DNA of 64,000 nt from Rhodonellum sp041748555 (GTDB taxonomy: Bacteria > Bacteroidota > Bacteroidia > Cytophagales > Cyclobacteriaceae): positions 54,172 to 118,171 of the forward strand of contig JBGTDA010000065.1 in assembly GCA_041748555.1 (NCBI GenBank), given 5' to 3'. Below the pieces are notes generated by a model, which was given only the letters and a program-made list of their open reading frames with translations, did not search any database and was not told where the DNA came from. Position numbers and translations under genes: made by a program. Of the stretch, positions 18,097-27,686 are shown piece after piece (position 1 is the first letter of the stretch; the number at the start of each line of letters is the position of its first letter).

Positions 18097-19398
18097 TTAG
18101 TCTCTGGTAGCTAACGTGACAGTTTCTCCAATCCAACAGCCGGTACTCATGGTTTCACCCACTTGGTGAGACTCGGTGAAAAGCTCTTCTTTGGAAGGGA
18201 ATCCTGCTCTTGCACTGGACATTCCGCTGCTGTTACCTGCTCTTTGGAAAGCATTATAAGCTGCGATGTATACAGTGCGATCCTGTACCCTGCTTACACC
18301 ACCCTTACAATCGCCGGCAGATCCCAAATAGAGCTGCCCGATCAATGTCCAGGCATCAGCGCTTTTACTGTCATCAAGTTTGGCTGCATCGAGAGCTGCA
18401 GATCTGGCTGCACTTTTTCTACCGGACTGAGCATGGATTTTTGAAAGATCCATATGTACCTCAGCTCTTTGGGTATCGCTTTCTGCCAAACTTAAGGCTT
18501 TCTCCAGAATTGGCTGCGCTTTTTCAAATTCTTTGTTCTGCATATACCTCATCGCTCTTACCTGTGAAGTAGAGAAAGTAGGATTATCAGTGTCTATGAT
18601 TTCCAAAGCATAAGTAAACGCCTCAGAGGACAGACATTTATACTGAACCGAATACTTGAAAATTTGTTGCGCAAGAGTCAGGTTGGTAGGCTCCGCTTTT
18701 AATCTTGGACCTAAAGTTTTTTCAATAAAATCACAATTGATCAATTCCATTGCAACCAACAGGGATTCCACATTGGACTTAGGAGTGCTTACGTCCACTC
18801 CTTTGGTTTCCGCCTCGTCCAAAAGGGTAGAAATTTTATCATGGATCTCAAGAACTTCCTCAGAAGTATATGCTTTATTTAAAAGGTAGTGCCTTCTGAC
18901 CAAATCAAAATAAGCGGCGGTATAGGCCGGATTAATTGATCCGTTTACTTCATATGCTTTGTCATAATACCCAACTGCTTCGTCAAGTTTTTCCTTTTCG
19001 TCCCGGAAATATTGATAGCCATAATAAGCCTTATTTTCAATCCATTTTTCTTCATTTCCAAAATGCTCTTTTCTCAAATCATAGATGGTCATGACAGAAT
19101 CCTGATATACTCTTTTTTGAGCGGCATCTGCCGTAGCTCCGGCGGCACCGTTATAAATAACAGCACCATTGATGTAAATGGATTCATTTAAATCAGGAAC
19201 ATTAACCAGCAACCAATTGAGTGGCTTAGTCGCGGCTACAAAGCTTTCTGACTTCATGTAATCTGTGTAGGAAGCATTGTACTCCCTAGCTTTAGCTTCA
19301 GTTTTTTCATCTGAAGGCCAATTCCAACCATCCTGTGCTTGAGTAATCCCTGCAAGGGCAAAGGTCAATATCCCGATTAACGCAATTTTAACTTTCAT
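18097..19398 (-). CDS. Exported TPR-repeat protein
   Basis: This 433-residue protein has a signal peptide (residues 1-21, ending TQAQ) and TPR-like helices across the middle (for example NKEFEKAQPILEKALSLAE and HMDLSKIHAQSGRKSAARSAALDA). The C-terminal region GGVSRVQDRTVYIAAYNAFQ is conserved in Bacteroidota homologues as I remember them. It probably acts as a periplasmic or outer-membrane-associated scaffold; the exact role is unknown. It lies 11 bases downstream of the porin-like gene, with a terminator after it, so the two are one transcription unit. Confidence 0.8.
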   Translation of the reverse strand: MKVKIALIGILTFALAGITQAQDGWNWPSDEKTEAKAREYNASYTDYMKSESFVAATKPLNWLLVNVPDLNESIYINGAVIYNGAAGATADAAQKRVYQDSVMTIYDLRKEHFGNEEKWIENKAYYGYQYFRDEKEKLDEAVGYYDKAYEVNGSINPAYTAAYFDLVRRHYLLNKAYTSEEVLEIHDKISTLLDEAETKGVDVSTPKSNVESLLVAMELINCDFIEKTLGPRLKAEPTNLTLAQQIFKYSVQYKCLSSEAFTYALEIIDTDNPTFSTSQVRAMRYMQNKEFEKAQPILEKALSLAESDTQRAEVHMDLSKIHAQSGRKSAARSAALDAAKLDDSKSADAWTLIGQLYLGSAGDCKGGVSRVQDRTVYIAAYNAFQRAGNSSGMSSARAGFPSKEELFTESHQVGETMSTGCWIGETVTLATRD

Positions 19399-19409
19399 AT
19401 TTGTTTATT

Positions 19410-20693
19410 TTATTCAAATGATCTTTTATAAAACCAAGTATTGTCATTCAGAGAAAACCCTAAACTGAAGTTCAGGTAATTTTCCCGGATCAGACCTCCC
19501 CCTGTTGTGCCACGGGATCCAACTTTAACTGCGAGATTAATGAGTGATAGGTTGTTCATCGGTATTGAAGCTCCAAAATTAATGCCAATATCTTTTATCT
19601 GTGTCTGGTTCACAACGTAGGGTGTTTGCTGGTATTCAACTCCCATTCTAAAGGTAGCCCGTTTCAATAAATTATCAACGGCAAAATAATCCGGAGTAAA
19701 CTGACCTCCCAGTCCAATTTTGTAAGAATCTCCTAGCTCTCCTGTATTGCCCCCAAAGGACCGGTATTCACTGAAGTTCTGAAACTGAGCTTCTGCTCCT
19801 ATAACAAATTTATTGATTTTTTCATAAGAAATACCATAACCTGACTTATTAGGTATATATACACTCCCCTGAAGATTGTCGCTGATGATATCGCCATCAG
19901 TTTCGGGTCTGCTAGCTTGTCCAAAATCGGCTACCTTTGCATATTCCTTTCCATTTACATTTCCAAATGCGTGATAGATCGCACCTAAATGCAGATTACT
20001 TGCTGATCCAACCTTAAAGAAGTAATGGATTCCCCCTTTTACAGCAACATCACTGATTGTGAGTCTTTCGTAATATTCTGATGATGCTCCTATCGGCTCC
20101 GAATTTTCGTTTATCAAAGTCAACTGATTCGTTCTGATGGTGGATCCGAACAAATAAGAACCATGAATTCCCAAGCTCAATCCTTTAGCAATTAACAATC
20201 CACCTGATAAATATGCTTCGGAGATACCGCCATCTCCTTCTATTCTGTTCAGAGAAGTTAAGTCAGAATTTACGACATCTCCTGTGACAAGAATATTATA
20301 ATTTACACTACTGATCTGATTAAGACCCATTCCAAAAGTGGCCTTCCCACTATTGAACGGCAATGACATCGCAATATATGAAAGTCCACCACCATCAACC
20401 TCCTCACTTTGATCGCTGGTGGCGGCATTTATTCTGCGATAATTTAATGCAGCCTGAAAATTAAAAACCGTATTTCGGGTAGACAGGGCAGGATTTACAT
20501 TATTTACTCCCCAGCCTGTTCCGAAACTTATTCCCAAACCACCCATCGCTTGAGTATGTGTAGGACCTCCATAATTAAATTCACCTATTCCCAAAGCACT
20601 GTACGTAGATGCGCTGGATTGGGAAAAAACCTTGGGAAATATGAAAAAGGTGCTGATGATAGCCAGTAATTTTAATCTATTTTTTATTGACAT
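19410..20693 (-). CDS. Outer-membrane beta-barrel protein (FadL/porin-like)
   Basis: This 427-residue protein has a signal peptide (residues 1-24) followed by the YSALGIGEFNYGG and AMGGLGISFG segments, which are typical of Bacteroidota outer-membrane proteins related to the FadL/OmpP1 fold. Alternating strands fill the rest, and the protein ends in an aromatic-rich strand (NTWFYKRSF). It may be a hydrophobic-compound channel. It overlaps the truncated coaX by 17 bases and precedes the TPR gene by 11 bases, an order that is conserved in Cytophagales as I recall it. Confidence 0.75.
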   Translation of the reverse strand: MSIKNRLKLLAIISTFFIFPKVFSQSSASTYSALGIGEFNYGGPTHTQAMGGLGISFGTGWGVNNVNPALSTRNTVFNFQAALNYRRINAATSDQSEEVDGGGLSYIAMSLPFNSGKATFGMGLNQISSVNYNILVTGDVVNSDLTSLNRIEGDGGISEAYLSGGLLIAKGLSLGIHGSYLFGSTIRTNQLTLINENSEPIGASSEYYERLTISDVAVKGGIHYFFKVGSASNLHLGAIYHAFGNVNGKEYAKVADFGQASRPETDGDIISDNLQGSVYIPNKSGYGISYEKINKFVIGAEAQFQNFSEYRSFGGNTGELGDSYKIGLGGQFTPDYFAVDNLLKRATFRMGVEYQQTPYVVNQTQIKDIGINFGASIPMNNLSLINLAVKVGSRGTTGGGLIRENYLNFSLGFSLNDNTWFYKRSFE

Positions 20694-21081
20694 TGTAAGT
20701 TAATATTCGATTCAGTCCATAAAGAACCAAATTGGGGATTACAAATATGTGGTCTTTTGTCAAGCTTTCAAAGAATTTTGAATCTCCTCCACAAATAATG
20801 ACCTTGAAATCTTGATGTTGCCTACTCATGGATTTTATAAATCCCTCACTCTTAAACTTAATACCCTGGAAAACGCCGCTCTGAAGACCTGCTTTTATTG
20901 AATTCCCGATTAATTTCACCTCATCCTCTTGATCCAGCTGTATCAAAAGATAATCTTGCTTCTGTTCATGCATGGCTTTGAATCTCATATTCAACCCGGG
21001 AGAAATCGCTCCTTCATAGTATTGATCCTGATCATCCAAAAAGTCATGCGTAATGCAGCTAAACATATATATAGAATACAT
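20677..21081 (-). pseudogene. coaX: Type III pantothenate kinase, 5'-truncated remnant
   Basis: The 134 codons match only the C-terminal half of CoaX: CITHDFLDDQ, then YYEGAISPGLNMRFKAMHE, IGNSIKAGLQSGVFQGI, FKVIICGGDSKFFE and FVIPNLVLYGLNRIL. Full-length enzymes are about 240-255 residues. The N-terminal DxGN ATP-binding motif and the DAG part of the DAGT motif are missing and are replaced by MYSIYMFS. Only 143 bases separate this from the divergent anmK gene, and they hold no coaX N-terminal sequence in any frame I translated. The kinase should be inactive. The coenzyme A pathway would then need another pantothenate kinase. Its 3' end still overlaps the next gene by 17 bases. Confidence 0.8.
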
Positions 21082-21224
21082 GGCCCTCCGAAATTTTTCC
21101 CCTGATTAAATCCGGAGATAGAATAACGAAATTTATCTTTGCTAAATTAGGCATTTTAGCAAACAGACTCTTTTGAATAAAATAAATTTAACTTTAAGGA
21201 CATTTATTTAACAAAATTTAACCC

Positions 21225-22301
21225 ATGGAGCCAAAAAATCAATATCACGTAATTGGTCTGATGTCCGGAACATCGGGTGATGGCTTGGATATTGCATTTT
21301 GTGAATTTCAAAAATCCACAAACTGGTCCTTTCATATCCGGCATTCCGAAACCATACCTTTCCCGAAAAATCTTGGTAAAAAGCTTCAGAAAAGCCATCA
21401 GCTCAGCGGCCACAAACTTTCCCAACTGGATGTTGAATTCGGTAGCTGGATGGGCGAAACAGTGGGCCGGTTTTGCACAAAACATGACCTGCAACCCGAA
21501 GCAGTGGCATCCCATGGCCATACGGTTTTTCATCAGCCCTCTAAATCATTGACTCTACAAATCGGTAACGGCTGGGCTTTGCATCAAGCTTGTGGGTTTC
21601 CTGTCATCAATGACTTTAGAATGCTGGATGTTCAGCTGGGTGGACAAGGCGCTCCTTTGGTTCCCATTGGAGATAAACTACTGTTTTCAGAATTCGATTA
21701 TTGTCTGAATCTTGGCGGAATCGCCAACATCAGTATGGACTCGGACAATAAAAGAGTTGCCTTTGATATTTGCCCCTTCAATTTGCTGCTCAATTATTTT
21801 TCCCAGGAACTGGGGCATGAATATGACAGGGACGGAACTCTGGCAAAAAAGGGAAAAATGCTTCAAAAAATATTCGAGGACCTGAACAAGCTGCCATATT
21901 ATACTATTGTGGGTGCAAAATCATTGGGTAGAGAAGATCTGGTTGATTTTATGAAAATTCTTGAAAAGAAGAAAAAGCACCACCCGGAAGATATCCTCCA
22001 TACGCTTGTTGCGCACTATGTATATCAAATCACGAAATCGATTTCTCCTGCCGCAGGTACTCAAAAAAAATTACTGTGTACAGGAGGCGGATCCTTCAAC
22101 CGCTATTTTATGCAGGAGTTAATGAAAGCTTTGGGAGAAACTGTGATTATATCAGATGTAGACCCACAACTTATTGGCTTCAAAGAAGCATTGGTATTTG
22201 CATTTTTAGGAGTCCTGAGGTTGCAGGGCGAAATCAATTGCCTTTCTTCTGTAACAGGTGCCTCAAGGGACAATTCCGGAGGAATGATATTCGGCATGTG
22301 A
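21225..22301 (+). CDS. anmK: Anhydro-N-acetylmuramic acid kinase
   Basis: AnmK phosphorylates and opens 1,6-anhydro-MurNAc recovered from the cell wall. The N-terminal GLMSGTSGDGLDIAF phosphate motif, SHGHTVFHQP, DVQLGGQGAPLVPIGD, NLGGIANIS and the C-terminal LCTGGGSFN motifs are all present. The 358-residue length is usual. The ATG at 21225 is the natural start. It lies divergent from the truncated coaX and 64 bases before the dehydrogenase gene. The partner etherase MurQ is not nearby. Confidence 0.95.
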   Translation: MEPKNQYHVIGLMSGTSGDGLDIAFCEFQKSTNWSFHIRHSETIPFPKNLGKKLQKSHQLSGHKLSQLDVEFGSWMGETVGRFCTKHDLQPEAVASHGHTVFHQPSKSLTLQIGNGWALHQACGFPVINDFRMLDVQLGGQGAPLVPIGDKLLFSEFDYCLNLGGIANISMDSDNKRVAFDICPFNLLLNYFSQELGHEYDRDGTLAKKGKMLQKIFEDLNKLPYYTIVGAKSLGREDLVDFMKILEKKKKHHPEDILHTLVAHYVYQITKSISPAAGTQKKLLCTGGGSFNRYFMQELMKALGETVIISDVDPQLIGFKEALVFAFLGVLRLQGEINCLSSVTGASRDNSGGMIFGM

Positions 22302-22332
22302 AGCAGGGTAGAAAAACACATCAGAATTATTT

Positions 22333-22340
22333 TACTTTTG
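22333..22340 (+). promoter_or_regulatory. TACTTTTG -7 element before the amino-acid dehydrogenase gene
   Basis: TACTTTTG fits TAnnTTTG and lies 26 bases before the ATG at 22366, in the gap after anmK. I do not see a clear -33 partner. It suggests that the dehydrogenase has a promoter of its own. Confidence 0.3.
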
Positions 22341-22365
22341 CCAGAGATCAAACCCAAATAATTAC

Positions 22366-23592
22366 ATGAAAGATTTACTTAAAAAATTTGAGAACAAGCA
22401 ACCGGAAATCGTCTTTGAATGGAGTGACAGCGAATCAGAAGCCGAAGGTTGGGTCGTAATCAATTCCCTCCGCGGAGGAGCAGCAGGTGGAGGCACCAGA
22501 ATGAGAAAAGGACTCGACAAACGGGAGGTTGAATCCCTGGCCAAGACCATGGAAGTTAAATTTACTGTTTCGGGTCCTTCCATAGGAGGTGCCAAATCAG
22601 GTATCAATTTTGATCACAATGATCCCCGCAAGGATGAAATTCTCAAAAGATGGTATAAAGCCGTAATGCCATTGTTAAAAAGTTATTATGGAACCGGAGG
22701 TGATCTGAACGTGGATGAAATTCATGAAGTGATTCCGATCACAGAATCTTTTGGCTTGTGGCACCCACAGGAAGGTGTAGTCAACGGACATTTTCATGCC
22801 ACCGAACCCCAAAAAATCCGAAAAATAGGTCAGCTGCGTCAAGGAGTATCAAAGGTTCTGGAAGATCCCCACTATACACCTAACAGCCCAAAAAAATATA
22901 CTGTGGCAGATATGATCACAGGATTTGGTGTTTCTGAAGCCATCAGACATTATTATAAAATCTGGGGCGGAGAACTCAAAGGAAAGCGGGCCATCATCCA
23001 GGGTTGGGGAAATGTAGGAGCGGCAGCCGCTTGTTTCCTTGCCGTGGAAGGAGTTAAGGTGGTGGGAATCATTGATCGGACTGGAGGATTGATGAATGAA
23101 AATGGTTTTTCCTTGGATGAAATAAGAAATCTTTTCCTAAAAAGAGAGGGCAACAGACTGATAGCCGATAATCTTATTCCTTTTGAGGAGATAAACCAAA
23201 AAATCTGGGATTTAGAGAGTGAAATTTTTATACCTGCTGCAGCTTCCCGGCTCATCGAAAAAGATCAGATAGCAAGATTGATAAAATCAGGGCTGGAGGT
23301 TATCTCCTGTGGTGCAAACGTACCCTTTGCTGATCCTGAAATCTTTTTTGGTCCTACAGGGCTATGGGCAGATGAACAGGTTTCGGTCATTCCTGATTTT
23401 ATAGCCAACAGTGGAATGGCGCGAGTATTTGCCTACCTAATGACCGACACTGCAGAACTGACAGATGATTGTATTTTCAAGGATGTCAGCAAGACAATTG
23501 CCAAGGCGCTAAAAAAAACCCATAAAATCAATCCGCAAAAAACGGGCATCGCACAGGCTTCTTTTGAAATTGCATTGGCACAACTGGTATAA
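22366..23592 (+). CDS. Glu/Leu/Phe/Val-type NAD(P) amino-acid dehydrogenase
   Basis: This 408-residue protein has the N-terminal dimerisation/catalytic domain with the catalytic lysine in GGAKSGI (around residue 85), the GTGGDLNVDE motif with the catalytic Asp, and a Rossmann domain with IIQGWGNVGAAAA. It catalyses reversible oxidative deamination of an amino acid. The specificity could be glutamate, leucine, phenylalanine or valine and cannot be read from these motifs. It follows anmK and precedes a hairpin at 23609-23648. Confidence 0.88.
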   Translation: MKDLLKKFENKQPEIVFEWSDSESEAEGWVVINSLRGGAAGGGTRMRKGLDKREVESLAKTMEVKFTVSGPSIGGAKSGINFDHNDPRKDEILKRWYKAVMPLLKSYYGTGGDLNVDEIHEVIPITESFGLWHPQEGVVNGHFHATEPQKIRKIGQLRQGVSKVLEDPHYTPNSPKKYTVADMITGFGVSEAIRHYYKIWGGELKGKRAIIQGWGNVGAAAACFLAVEGVKVVGIIDRTGGLMNENGFSLDEIRNLFLKREGNRLIADNLIPFEEINQKIWDLESEIFIPAAASRLIEKDQIARLIKSGLEVISCGANVPFADPEIFFGPTGLWADEQVSVIPDFIANSGMARVFAYLMTDTAELTDDCIFKDVSKTIAKALKKTHKINPQKTGIAQASFEIALAQLV

Positions 23593-23608
23593 GTATTCTA
23601 TCAGTCAT

Positions 23609-23648
23609 CAGCCATGGGGCATAACCTTAAATTATTTACCCATGGCTG
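23609..23648 (+). terminator. Perfect 10-bp inverted repeat after the amino-acid dehydrogenase
   Basis: CAGCCATGGG (23609-23618) pairs with CCCATGGCTG (23639-23648) around a 20-base loop, 17 bases past the stop codon. No immediate T-run follows, so it could be a weak terminator or a transcript-end stabiliser rather than a standard terminator. Confidence 0.5.
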
Positions 23649-23783
23649 TCATATATTAGTTAGGGCTTTTCAAACAAAAATAGGTAGTTTAGCAAAAAAA
23701 CCTTAAGGCTGCATTTTAAAAGGATAAAAGGTCTTCTTTGTTTGCCATTCTTTATTTACCACTACATCTCAATCTATTATTAG

Positions 23784-25304
23784 ATGAAGAATTTTATTGC
23801 TGCTTTTGTGCTGCTTTCGGGGATCTTCATTTTTATCAACATCCCAGAAATTATTGCCCAGGATTCCTCGGCAGAGTGGATTGCCCAATCCGATACCCTT
23901 TCGAAAGCGGGAGGTTATCCTGCGACTGTGGATCCCGGTTTACTGGAAATTGATACCGATGATCATGCCCTTCAACATGTAGCTCCATTATGGCTGGTTA
24001 TTCCCTTTGTCGTTCTGCTCCTGATGATTGCCACAGGTCCTCTTTTTTATGAACATTTTTGGCACCACAATTACCCCAAAGTAGCGGTTGGGCTTGCCCT
24101 GTTGGTTGTGTTTTATTATCTGTTTGTCCTGCACAATGTACATGGGCCTGTACATGCATTGGCGGAATACCTGCAGTTTATCGCACTGCTTGCCTCCTTA
24201 TATATTGCATCGGGCGGTATATTGATAGAGTTGGATAAAAAATCCACTCCTATGGCAAACGTCACTCTTTTATTAGTTGGAGCTTTGATTTCAAATCTTA
24301 TTGGCACCACCGGAGCCTCCATGCTATTGATCAGGCCGCTAATCAGGCTGAACAAGGGAAACATACAGGCTTACCACATTATATTTTTCATTTTTATGGT
24401 AAGTAATATCGGGGGGTCACTGACTCCAATTGGAGATCCACCCTTGTTTCTTGGTTTTCTCAAAGGAATTCCTTTTTTCTGGACTTTGGAACATAACTGG
24501 CCCGCATGGGTTTTGGCTCTTGGTATCCTAGCTGTTGCCTTTTACTATATTGACCGGAAATTTGGAAGGGCAAATGATGATGAAATTGAAGAGGTCACTT
24601 ATTCCAATAAAATATCATTGATAGGTTCCAAAAATTTTCTGTGGCTTTTGATTATCATCGGTTCGGTATTTTTGGATCCCAATGTGATAGATTGGGTACC
24701 GGCCATACACTACGATGGTTTGAAATTCTCCTTTATTAGGGAGATTATCATGCTTTCAGTGGCCTTTTTGTCATACAGATTTGCGGATCAAAAGGCTTTG
24801 AAAGGAAATGAATTCAATTTTGAGCCTATACGCGAAGTAGCATTTATTTTCATTGGAATATTCGGCACGATGATGCCGGCTTTGGAATTGGTCGGCAATT
24901 TTGCCAAGTCACCAGAAGGCTCTGTCCTGATTACCCCTAATACGTTGTATTGGGGTACTGGAATTTTGTCGGGTTTTTTGGATAATGCCCCGACTTACCT
25001 GAATTTCCTCGCTGCAGCCATGGCATCTCAGGGAGCCGAAATCAACAATGTAGAAATGGTGAGGAATTTTGCACTGAACAATTATGTGAATTCCGCATTC
25101 GAATTGATGGCCATATCCATTGCAGCGGTATTTTTCGGCGCAATGACCTATATTGGTAACGGACCGAATTTTATGGTTAAATCCATAGCTGAACAAAGTG
25201 GGATTAAAATGCCCTCGTTTTTCGGATATGTCATCAGGTTTTCCATTCCTATACTCCTCCCGATATTAGTCATTGTATGGCTTGCCTTTTTCGCTTTTGT
25301 TTAA
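23784..25304 (+). CDS. nhaD: NhaD-type sodium/proton antiporter
   Basis: This 506-residue protein has a signal-like N-terminus, a short periplasmic segment (about residues 27-65) and then about 12 membrane helices. The conserved GGSLTPIGDPPLFLGFLKG motif, the NLIGTTGASMLLIRP segment and the C-terminal GNGPNFMVKS are typical of the NhaD branch of the ion-transporter superfamily. It expels Na+ or Li+ in exchange for protons at alkaline pH. The extra N-terminal periplasmic segment is normal for Bacteroidota homologues as I recall. A bidirectional terminator follows. Confidence 0.9.
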   Translation: MKNFIAAFVLLSGIFIFINIPEIIAQDSSAEWIAQSDTLSKAGGYPATVDPGLLEIDTDDHALQHVAPLWLVIPFVVLLLMIATGPLFYEHFWHHNYPKVAVGLALLVVFYYLFVLHNVHGPVHALAEYLQFIALLASLYIASGGILIELDKKSTPMANVTLLLVGALISNLIGTTGASMLLIRPLIRLNKGNIQAYHIIFFIFMVSNIGGSLTPIGDPPLFLGFLKGIPFFWTLEHNWPAWVLALGILAVAFYYIDRKFGRANDDEIEEVTYSNKISLIGSKNFLWLLIIIGSVFLDPNVIDWVPAIHYDGLKFSFIREIIMLSVAFLSYRFADQKALKGNEFNFEPIREVAFIFIGIFGTMMPALELVGNFAKSPEGSVLITPNTLYWGTGILSGFLDNAPTYLNFLAAAMASQGAEINNVEMVRNFALNNYVNSAFELMAISIAAVFFGAMTYIGNGPNFMVKSIAEQSGIKMPSFFGYVIRFSIPILLPILVIVWLAFFAFV

Positions 25305-25314
25305 GCTAAACATT

Positions 25315-25352
25315 AAAAAAAGCTGCCTCCTCATAAGGACACAGCTTTTTTT
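25315..25352. terminator. Bidirectional terminator between nhaD and the lipoprotein gene
   Basis: AAAAAAAGCTG (25315-25325) pairs perfectly with CAGCTTTTTTT (25342-25352) around a 16-base loop that can itself form a TCCT/AGGA stem. It lies between the convergent nhaD and the lipoprotein gene and ends both transcripts. Confidence 0.88.
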
Positions 25353-25369
25353 AATTTTTGTAAATAAAT

Positions 25370-25930
25370 TTATAAATCTATTACAGAACCTTTAATCACC
25401 ATTTTGTTGGGAGTCAAAAACACCACCTTTTGTATGGCTTCTATATTGATCTGTTCCAATAATCCCGTTTTTGAATGCGTATAAAGAACACCACGGGTTT
25501 TGGAGTTGTAAAACATATTGTCAGTTTCGGCCTGAAAGCTTATTTCCTTCACCTGATCACCTTCATACCTGAAAACCAACTTTTTGATTTTTCCGTTTTC
25601 CCCCGGTTTTAATTCGTGAATGAGGTATTCTTCACTCCTATGTATATCATATGATTGTCCCAAGGCAGATTTGTTGATATCAGCCTGGAGAAACAGATCC
25701 AGCTCCAAAAGCCATTCTTCTTCTGATAGCTTTTCCTCCACTTTTTGCAGAGTACCTTTGATCTCGACCAGCTTACTGATCCCTTTTTGATCCAGCCTTT
25801 TTGCCTGAACTTCAATAAATTCTTTTAAAGGAAAGTAAGCAGGTTCAGAATTTCCAGGTTCCCGGTTTTGATCTACAGCACAGGAATTGGCCAAAATCAG
25901 GATTGAAAAAGTCCACAGATATTTTTTCAT
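25370..25930 (-). CDS. Uncharacterised lipoprotein
   Basis: This 186-residue protein has a lipoprotein signal with lipobox LANSC (Cys about residue 17), and then a mixed helix/strand domain with no recognised motif. I cannot assign a family. It is 3 bases downstream of gpmI and is therefore probably co-expressed with it. Its C-terminal part alternates in a beta pattern (for example VVFLTPNKMVIKGSVID). Confidence 0.7.
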   Translation of the reverse strand: MKKYLWTFSILILANSCAVDQNREPGNSEPAYFPLKEFIEVQAKRLDQKGISKLVEIKGTLQKVEEKLSEEEWLLELDLFLQADINKSALGQSYDIHRSEEYLIHELKPGENGKIKKLVFRYEGDQVKEISFQAETDNMFYNSKTRGVLYTHSKTGLLEQINIEAIQKVVFLTPNKMVIKGSVIDL

Positions 25931-25933
25931 AAA

Positions 25934-27457
25934 TTATTTTAAGAGTACTGTCCCTGTCATTTCTACCGGAATGGGAACTCCCATCAAAGTAAGAATCGTA
26001 GGGGCCAAATCGCCCAGTTTACCATCTTTTACATTTAGTTGATCCTGATTGTCCACCATAATGCAGGGAACAAGATTGGTGGTATGTGCTGTATTGGGAG
26101 TTCCATCCTCGTTCAGCATACAGTCACTGTTGCCATGATCTGCAATGACTATAGTGGTATATCCGCTTTCAAGGGCCTGGTCGATCACTTGCTCCGCACA
26201 TTTATCCACAGCCTCACAGGCTTTTACTGCTGCATCAAAATCACCCGTATGACCCACCATATCTGCATTGGCAAAGTTGAGACATACAAAATCAACCTCT
26301 TTTTTCTTTAATTCGGCTTTGATTTTATTGGCTATTTCAAATGCACTCATCTCAGGTTTCAGATCATAAGTAGCAACCTTCGGGGATGGACACAATATCC
26401 TGCTTTCACCTTCAAAAACAGTTTCCCTACCTCCTGAAAAAAAGAAGGTCACATGCGGATATTTTTCTGTTTCGGCTATCCTTATTTGTTTTTTATGGTG
26501 GGCTTCCAAAACGTGTCCCAGAGTACTGTTAAGATTATCTTTATCAAAAAGGACTTTTACATTGGTGAAGGTGTCATCATAATTGCTGAAAGTGATATAA
26601 TGTAGCTTTAACTTCTTCATTTTGTAATCTTCAAAATCCTTCTGCGTAAGTGCTTGTGTGATTTCTCTTCCCCTATCAGTCCTGAAGTTAAAACAAATGA
26701 CCACATCACCATCTTCTATCAAGCCCAAAGGTGCTCCTTTTTCATTTACCTGGATTATAGGTCTGATAAATTCATCCGTTACCCCATTTGAATAGGATTT
26801 GGAAAGAGAGGCCAAGATATTTTTGGACTTTTCGCCTTCACCTTTGACTAAGGCGTCATAGGCGATTTTTATACGCTCCCAACGGTTGTCCCTGTCCATC
26901 GCATAGTATCTCCCGACAATGGAAGCAATTTTACCGGTTGAATTTTCCAGGTGTTTCTGAAGATCCTTCAGGTAATTGATGCCGCCTCTGGGATCAGTAT
27001 CTCTGCCATCCATGAAGGCGTGGATAAATGTTTCATTCAAACCGTTTGCTTTTGCTGCGTCACAGAGCCCTTTGAGGTGATTGATGTGGGAATGAACTCC
27101 ACCATCAGAAACCAACCCCATAAAATGGACTTTTTTCCCTGTAGCTTTTGCAGAGGCAAACGCCTCAACTAAAACAGGATGATCATTAAGTTCACCTTCA
27201 ATAGTTGCTTTATTTATTTTTACCAGATCCTGATAGATTACTCTTCCTGCACCGATATTCATATGGCCCACCTCAGAATTTCCCATTTGTCCTTCCGGTA
27301 ATCCCACCGCCAAACCCGAGGCATCCAATTTGGAATGTGGATAATTCAGAAACAGACTATCCACAAAAGGGGTATTAGCTTTTTCAATTGCAGAAACACT
27401 GGGATTGGGAGCCAAACCCCAACCATCCAAAATCATGAGTATCACTTTTTTATTCAT
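25934..27457 (-). CDS. gpmI: 2,3-bisphosphoglycerate-independent phosphoglycerate mutase
   Basis: GpmI interconverts 3- and 2-phosphoglycerate in glycolysis and gluconeogenesis using two Mn ions. The N-terminal MILDGWGLAP, the phospho-serine motif QMGNSEVGHMNIGAG (Ser61) and the C-terminal IADHGNSDCM metal motif are all present. The 507-residue length is standard. A TATATTTG element lies 4 bases before the ATG, so the transcript may be leaderless. The lipoprotein gene follows after 3 bases. Confidence 0.96.
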   Translation of the reverse strand: MNKKVILMILDGWGLAPNPSVSAIEKANTPFVDSLFLNYPHSKLDASGLAVGLPEGQMGNSEVGHMNIGAGRVIYQDLVKINKATIEGELNDHPVLVEAFASAKATGKKVHFMGLVSDGGVHSHINHLKGLCDAAKANGLNETFIHAFMDGRDTDPRGGINYLKDLQKHLENSTGKIASIVGRYYAMDRDNRWERIKIAYDALVKGEGEKSKNILASLSKSYSNGVTDEFIRPIIQVNEKGAPLGLIEDGDVVICFNFRTDRGREITQALTQKDFEDYKMKKLKLHYITFSNYDDTFTNVKVLFDKDNLNSTLGHVLEAHHKKQIRIAETEKYPHVTFFFSGGRETVFEGESRILCPSPKVATYDLKPEMSAFEIANKIKAELKKKEVDFVCLNFANADMVGHTGDFDAAVKACEAVDKCAEQVIDQALESGYTTIVIADHGNSDCMLNEDGTPNTAHTTNLVPCIMVDNQDQLNVKDGKLGDLAPTILTLMGVPIPVEMTGTVLLK

Positions 27458-27461
27458 GTTG

Positions 27462-27469
27462 CAAATATA
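27462..27469 (-). promoter_or_regulatory. TATATTTG -7 element immediately upstream of gpmI
   Basis: The minus strand reads TATATTTG, then CAAC, then the gpmI ATG. The match to TAnnTTTG is exact and would put the transcription start at about the A of the ATG. I see no matching -33 element. Confidence 0.45.
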
Positions 27470-27686
27470 ATGTTTATAAAAGGTAGTGATTTATTAAGCC
27501 GTAAAAATGACCAATCTTTCCAATAGGACAAAATCCACCGGATTTATTTTCTTTTATTAGAAGCTAACGATTGGGTAACACCAAATTAACTTTTACAAAG
27601 AGGAAAATCATTACACCTTACTCAACTTCTTGTAAAAAGCTAAACAGTTGAATAATTTTTGGCTTAAAATTTGTCGTTTTCCCGGA

